Positions 63,001 to 64,000 of a stretch of DNA of 64,000 bases are shown here, piece by piece. The notes beneath the pieces are model-generated. The model ran no database searches, had not been told where the DNA came from, and was given only the letters and a program-made list of their open reading frames with translations. Origin of the DNA: Larus michahellis (taxonomy: Eukaryota > Chordata > Aves > Charadriiformes > Laridae). The first letter of the stretch is position 1. Each line of letters opens with the position of its first letter. The DNA is taken from contig NC_133896.1 of the NCBI RefSeq assembly GCF_964199755.1, positions 97,774,200-97,838,199 on the forward strand. The letters are read 5' to 3'. The translations under genes and the position numbers were made by a program.

Positions 63001-64000
63001 AAAATTTTTTTGGATGCAAATGTAAAGTCTCTTGCTCAGATCACAGTAAGAGAGACAAAGAGAACCAACTCTTGCATGGCCAGCAAAAACAAATAAATGA
63101 CTTAATTCTGAGTTGTGAATGTCTGACTGTATGACATTTGGTTTCTCATTTTTGCTTTTTTTCTTGCTTTTGAGAACTACACATAAGTTGCAGTACTGAG
63201 ATATGCTGAGTTCTTGAGAGGATCTCAGGTATGACTTAGTGAAAAAATACCATGAGTGTCCACTGTGGGATTTGTGGGATCTGCTTTTGTCTCTGACGCA
63301 GATTCCATTTGTGTTTCTCAGACAAGTTTCATTACTGACTTTCCCTTCTGCTGAAGTGGATTTTATTTATTTTACAAGCATGAATTAAAATGTGTGTACG
63401 TACTAAAGCAGCTTTAATCTTATACTGAAATAACAAAGAAGACATAACTAAGACTAACTCTTTGTGTTTAGAGTCCACCATCTTTACCCGATACGTCTAC
63501 ATCATTCTTTGCTTCCTGAGCATTATCACCTTCATGGCTGTCTTTTACTACTTTAAGCTCCACCGTGACAGGTACGTATGATAGAGTGTTAAGAAAAGAT
63601 TGTCTGCTACTGGAAGAAATCTTTAAGTAGCATTTGTGTCTTGAAACCATATGAGTTTGACAGTCTGTGCTGCTATGAATAACTGAATTAACTACATCAA
63701 ATAATTCTATACTGCAGACACTGTGCGTTGCTCACATCTTCACTGAATAATGCACCTGAGTAAAATATAAATGGGCAGAAGCTGGCAGAGGTTCCTCATT
63801 GCATTGCCTGCTATGCTAAAGGGGAGCTCTTCTTTTTAATAGGAAACTGGGAGAGTAAAGCTGTTCTTCAGATCGGGTGACAGTTTGTCAATGTCTCTCT
63901 TGTTTAGATCGGGGGGTTGGTTCTGCTGCCTAGTAAGTTCCATCAAGTGCCAGAGGACTGACCAGTGCTATCCTGCCATATCAACAGAGGGAACAGCAGA
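47968..64000 (+). CDS. CD200 receptor gene 2 (CD200R1-like), 3' end beyond window
   Basis: Inferred exons: leader 47968-48037, IgV 61368-61676, IgC 62443-62688, TM 63472-63571 and tail exon from 63908 to the window end. Phases agree throughout. The leader MKTAGKTVCVFVLLTITKV joins in frame to HKRVSVTV of the IgV domain, across a 13.3-kb intron. The ectodomain is nearly identical to gene 1, with Glu instead of Lys after the YTC cysteine. The TM (YVYIILCFLSIITFMAVFYYF, then KLHRDR) is unlike gene 1's and has no mid-membrane charge. The tail begins RSGGWFCCL and, if read through, includes YPAI, an endocytic-type YxxI rather than a classic ITIM. Linking this leader to these Ig exons is inference; the leader might belong to another transcript. 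Confidence 0.7.
48038..51990 (+). other. First part of the large intron 1 of CD200R gene 2
   Basis: No exon recognised. Frames are short and lack domains. Confidence 0.4.
51991..52520 (-). mobile_element. Possible ancient CR1/L3 LINE relic
   Basis: Plus-strand text around 52320-52430 (CATCTGCTGAGAAACACTAT, ending with an AATCCAGTTTTTTGTCCATC patch) resembles the antisense of the CR1 RT region just upstream of the FADD motif. Strongly diverged. Confidence 0.35.
52521..56979 (+). other. Middle of intron 1 of CD200R gene 2
   Basis: Nothing recognised apart from low-complexity A/T tracts. Confidence 0.4.
56980..57181 (-). mobile_element. CR1 3' end fragment, minus strand
   Basis: Starts with the antisense CR1 tail (TTCACAGAATCACAGAATAG) and continues with CATCCAGCCTCGCCTTGAAC and related text. 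Truncated after about 200 bases. Confidence 0.9.
59028..59178 (-). mobile_element. CR1 3' end fragment, minus strand
   Basis: Antisense CR1 tail (CATAGAATCATAGAAAGGTT) followed by the CCCCTGCCCCAGGCAGGGTC and CATCCAACCTGGCTTTGAAC text. About 150 bases. Confidence 0.9.
60031..60582 (-). mobile_element. CR1 3' fragment with RT C-terminus, minus strand
   Basis: Antisense CR1 tail (TCACAGAATCACAGAATGGT) and a minus-strand frame at 60118-60495 encoding CR1 ORF2 C-terminal text ([30 protein letters not shown]). It is the best preserved CR1 frame here. Confidence 0.93.
61239..61253 (+). repeat. Short telomere-like run beside the converted tract
   Basis: CCCTAACCCTTACCC lies 9 bases left of the point where the IgV-IgC cassette becomes near-identical to gene 1. 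Only two to three units, so it may be chance. Confidence 0.5.
61368..61676 (+). CDS. CD200R gene 2 exon 2 (IgV domain)
   Basis: Same splice sites and phase as gene 1's IgV exon. The sole coding difference is GAA (Glu) for AAA (Lys) in YTC(E/K)VVV, on the strand after the conserved cysteine. Confidence 0.92.
62443..62688 (+). CDS. CD200R gene 2 exon 3 (IgC-like domain)
   Basis: Identical in sequence to 13450-13695, with the same acceptor and donor. It carries three N-glycosylation sequons and the IgC cysteines. Confidence 0.92.
63472..63571 (+). CDS. CD200R gene 2 exon 4 (transmembrane)
   Basis: Acceptor gtgtttag|AGTC, donor GACAG|gtacgt. It encodes STIFTR, then a 21-residue hydrophobic aromatic-rich span and the stop-transfer KLHRDR. 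It shares exon length class, phase and the GTACGTATG donor context with gene 1, but little residue identity. Confidence 0.85.
63908..64000 (+). CDS. CD200R gene 2 exon 5 (cytoplasmic tail, cut by window end)
   Basis: Acceptor cttgtttag|ATCG. The frame gives RSGGWFCCL and is open to the window edge. A strong donor (CTA|gtaagt at 63933) could end the exon after 25 bases; otherwise it reads on through CQRTDQCYPAIST. The CC pair just inside the membrane is a possible palmitoylation site. Confidence 0.6.

Overview
The window is vertebrate nuclear DNA from a bird, most likely a neoavian. Three things point there: CR1 retroposon 3' ends that carry the avian CR1 tail motif, two LTR families typical of bird genomes, and intron-rich genes in the order (NEPRO)-GTPBP8-CD200R, with GTPBP8 and CD200R transcribed divergently as in other amniotes. 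There are no operons, CRISPR arrays or prokaryotic features. The real genes are small exons. Nearly all long open frames are fortuitous.

Layout. Bases 3-128 look like the last coding residues of a plus-strand gene, probably NEPRO, running tail-to-tail into GTPBP8. GTPBP8 (minus strand, 1863-4508, six exons, 270 aa, complete) encodes a mitochondrial EngB-type GTPase. It starts in a CpG island that holds a perfect 74-bp palindrome of GC boxes. From about 6.5 kb to the right end is a CD200R (myeloid inhibitory receptor) locus on the plus strand. Gene 1 is at 11,001-15,531: leader, IgV, IgC, TM and tail. Gene 2 is inferred at 47,968 to beyond 64,000: a leader at 47,968, then IgV, IgC, TM and the first tail exon at 61.4-64.0 kb. 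Two further leader/promoter relics lie at about 6.5-7.1 kb and 30.94-31.3 kb. The roughly 32 kb between the genes, and the 13 kb inside gene 2, are filled with CR1 fragments, an ERV 3' end with LTR (about 18.1-19.45 kb), a solo LTR (29.9-30.66 kb), a 93-bp deleted LTR (26.35 kb), an ERVL pol relic (45.0-46.07 kb) and unassigned DNA.

Main observations. (1) The IgV-intron-IgC cassettes of the two CD200R genes are almost identical over about 1.45 kb (6 substitutions seen, no indels), while their leaders, TM exons, tails and flanks are clearly diverged. This suggests ectodomain gene conversion in a paired-receptor family. (2) In gene 1 the ancestral leader ATG appears replaced by TTG, with an in-frame ATG 69 bases upstream as substitute. 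(3) Gene 1's tail stops in one frame while a tyrosine-motif tail resembling the mammalian CD200R1 tail continues in another. (4) The GTPBP8 promoter palindrome, and a nested duplication at 23.9-24.4 kb whose core recurs at 43.6 kb, are not explained by the genes.

All alignments were made by eye. Family assignments rest on motif recognition, not database searches.
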